From assembly GCA_016200385.1 (NCBI GenBank), contig JACQEV010000149.1, forward strand, positions 1 through 5,945: 5,945 nt of DNA. Direction: 5' to 3'. The position numbers and the translations under genes were made by a program. The stretch is from Candidatus Methylomirabilota bacterium (GTDB lineage: Bacteria; Methylomirabilota; Methylomirabilia; Methylomirabilales; Methylomirabilaceae). The notes beneath the pieces were generated by a model that was not told where the DNA came from, ran no database searches, and saw nothing but the letters and a program-made list of their open reading frames with translations. Shown in pieces: positions 5,744 through 5,945 of this stretch (positions are counted from its first letter, which is position 1; each line of letters starts with the position of its first letter).

Positions 5744-5945
5744 CTAGAAGAGGTATTCGAGCGCAATGGTTGGAATGAAATCAGCCCGAAGACCACTGTG
5801 TTTATTCAGAGGGACCTGAAAGTTGGCACCCAAGAACCAAGAGCCGACCGGGTTCCATTTAGCGCCCAGGGAGAGGTCCACGATGTTATCGCCCACCCCG
5901 CTCCCGTCCGGCCTGGAGAATCCGAGGACATCGGCCACCAACGTC
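5744..5945 (-). CDS. C-terminal end of an outer-membrane beta-barrel protein (partial)
   Basis: Only the last 66 or so codons are in the window; the gene continues past the right edge. The visible part alternates polar and hydrophobic residues in strands such as IVDLSLGAKWNP, SWFLGANFQVPLN and FIPTIALEYLF. It ends in an aromatic phenylalanine, the usual signal recognised by the Bam machinery. The NFQVPLN/GLRADFIPTIALEYLF end resembles transporter-like barrels of the phenol-degradation MetA group (PF13557), but that family assignment is tentative. Its TAG stop lies 18 nt before the ATG of the binding protein, so it is probably in the same operon. It may be the outer-membrane channel for the sensed compound. 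Confidence 0.7.
   Translation of the reverse strand, partial: TLVADVLGFSRPDGSGVGDNIVDLSLGAKWNPVGSWFLGANFQVPLNKHSGLRADFIPTIALEYLF

Overview
The window reads as an environmental Gram-negative bacterium of moderately high GC. It has an outer-membrane beta-barrel protein, a periplasmic binding protein, a membrane histidine kinase and a sigma-54 activator. Gene content and the 7-bp repeat style would fit lineages such as Methylomirabilota (NC10), Nitrospirota or similar groups. The sequence alone does not settle this and I give no firm taxon.

All recognisable protein genes lie on the minus strand, so they read from right to left. Starting at the right edge these are: the C-terminal end of a beta-barrel protein (5744 to beyond 5945), a periplasmic substrate-binding protein of the ABC_sub_bind/DUF534 type (4781-5725), a CHASE8-like/HAMP/GAF histidine kinase (2528-4738), a single-domain response regulator interrupted by an in-frame TAG (2160-2531, TAG at 2226-2228), a 234-bp gap with candidate promoter and operator elements, and an NtrC-type sigma-54-dependent response regulator (558-1925) closed by a multi-stem terminator. 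The kinase and the small receiver overlap by GTGA and are translationally coupled. The binding protein is only about 40 nt upstream of the kinase. No ABC permease or ATPase gene is present, so the binding protein is more likely a periplasmic co-sensor for the kinase than part of a transporter.

The left 557 bp hold no convincing protein gene. They contain a consensus-quality sigma-54 promoter on the minus strand (332-347), firing leftwards out of the window, with a possible IHF site and dyad repeats upstream of it. The 320 bp it would transcribe first are non-coding and rich in perfect inverted repeats. A plausible circuit, which is inference, is: binding protein senses a ligand, the kinase autophosphorylates, the NtrC-type regulator is phosphorylated, and it activates the sigma-54 promoter just downstream of its own gene.

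The main oddities are the amber codon that cuts off the conserved lysine of the small receiver while its remaining frame stays intact, a 63-bp block of nine heptamers inserted in frame inside the kinase ATP-binding domain, and the sigma-54 promoter with its long hairpin-rich untranslated region.
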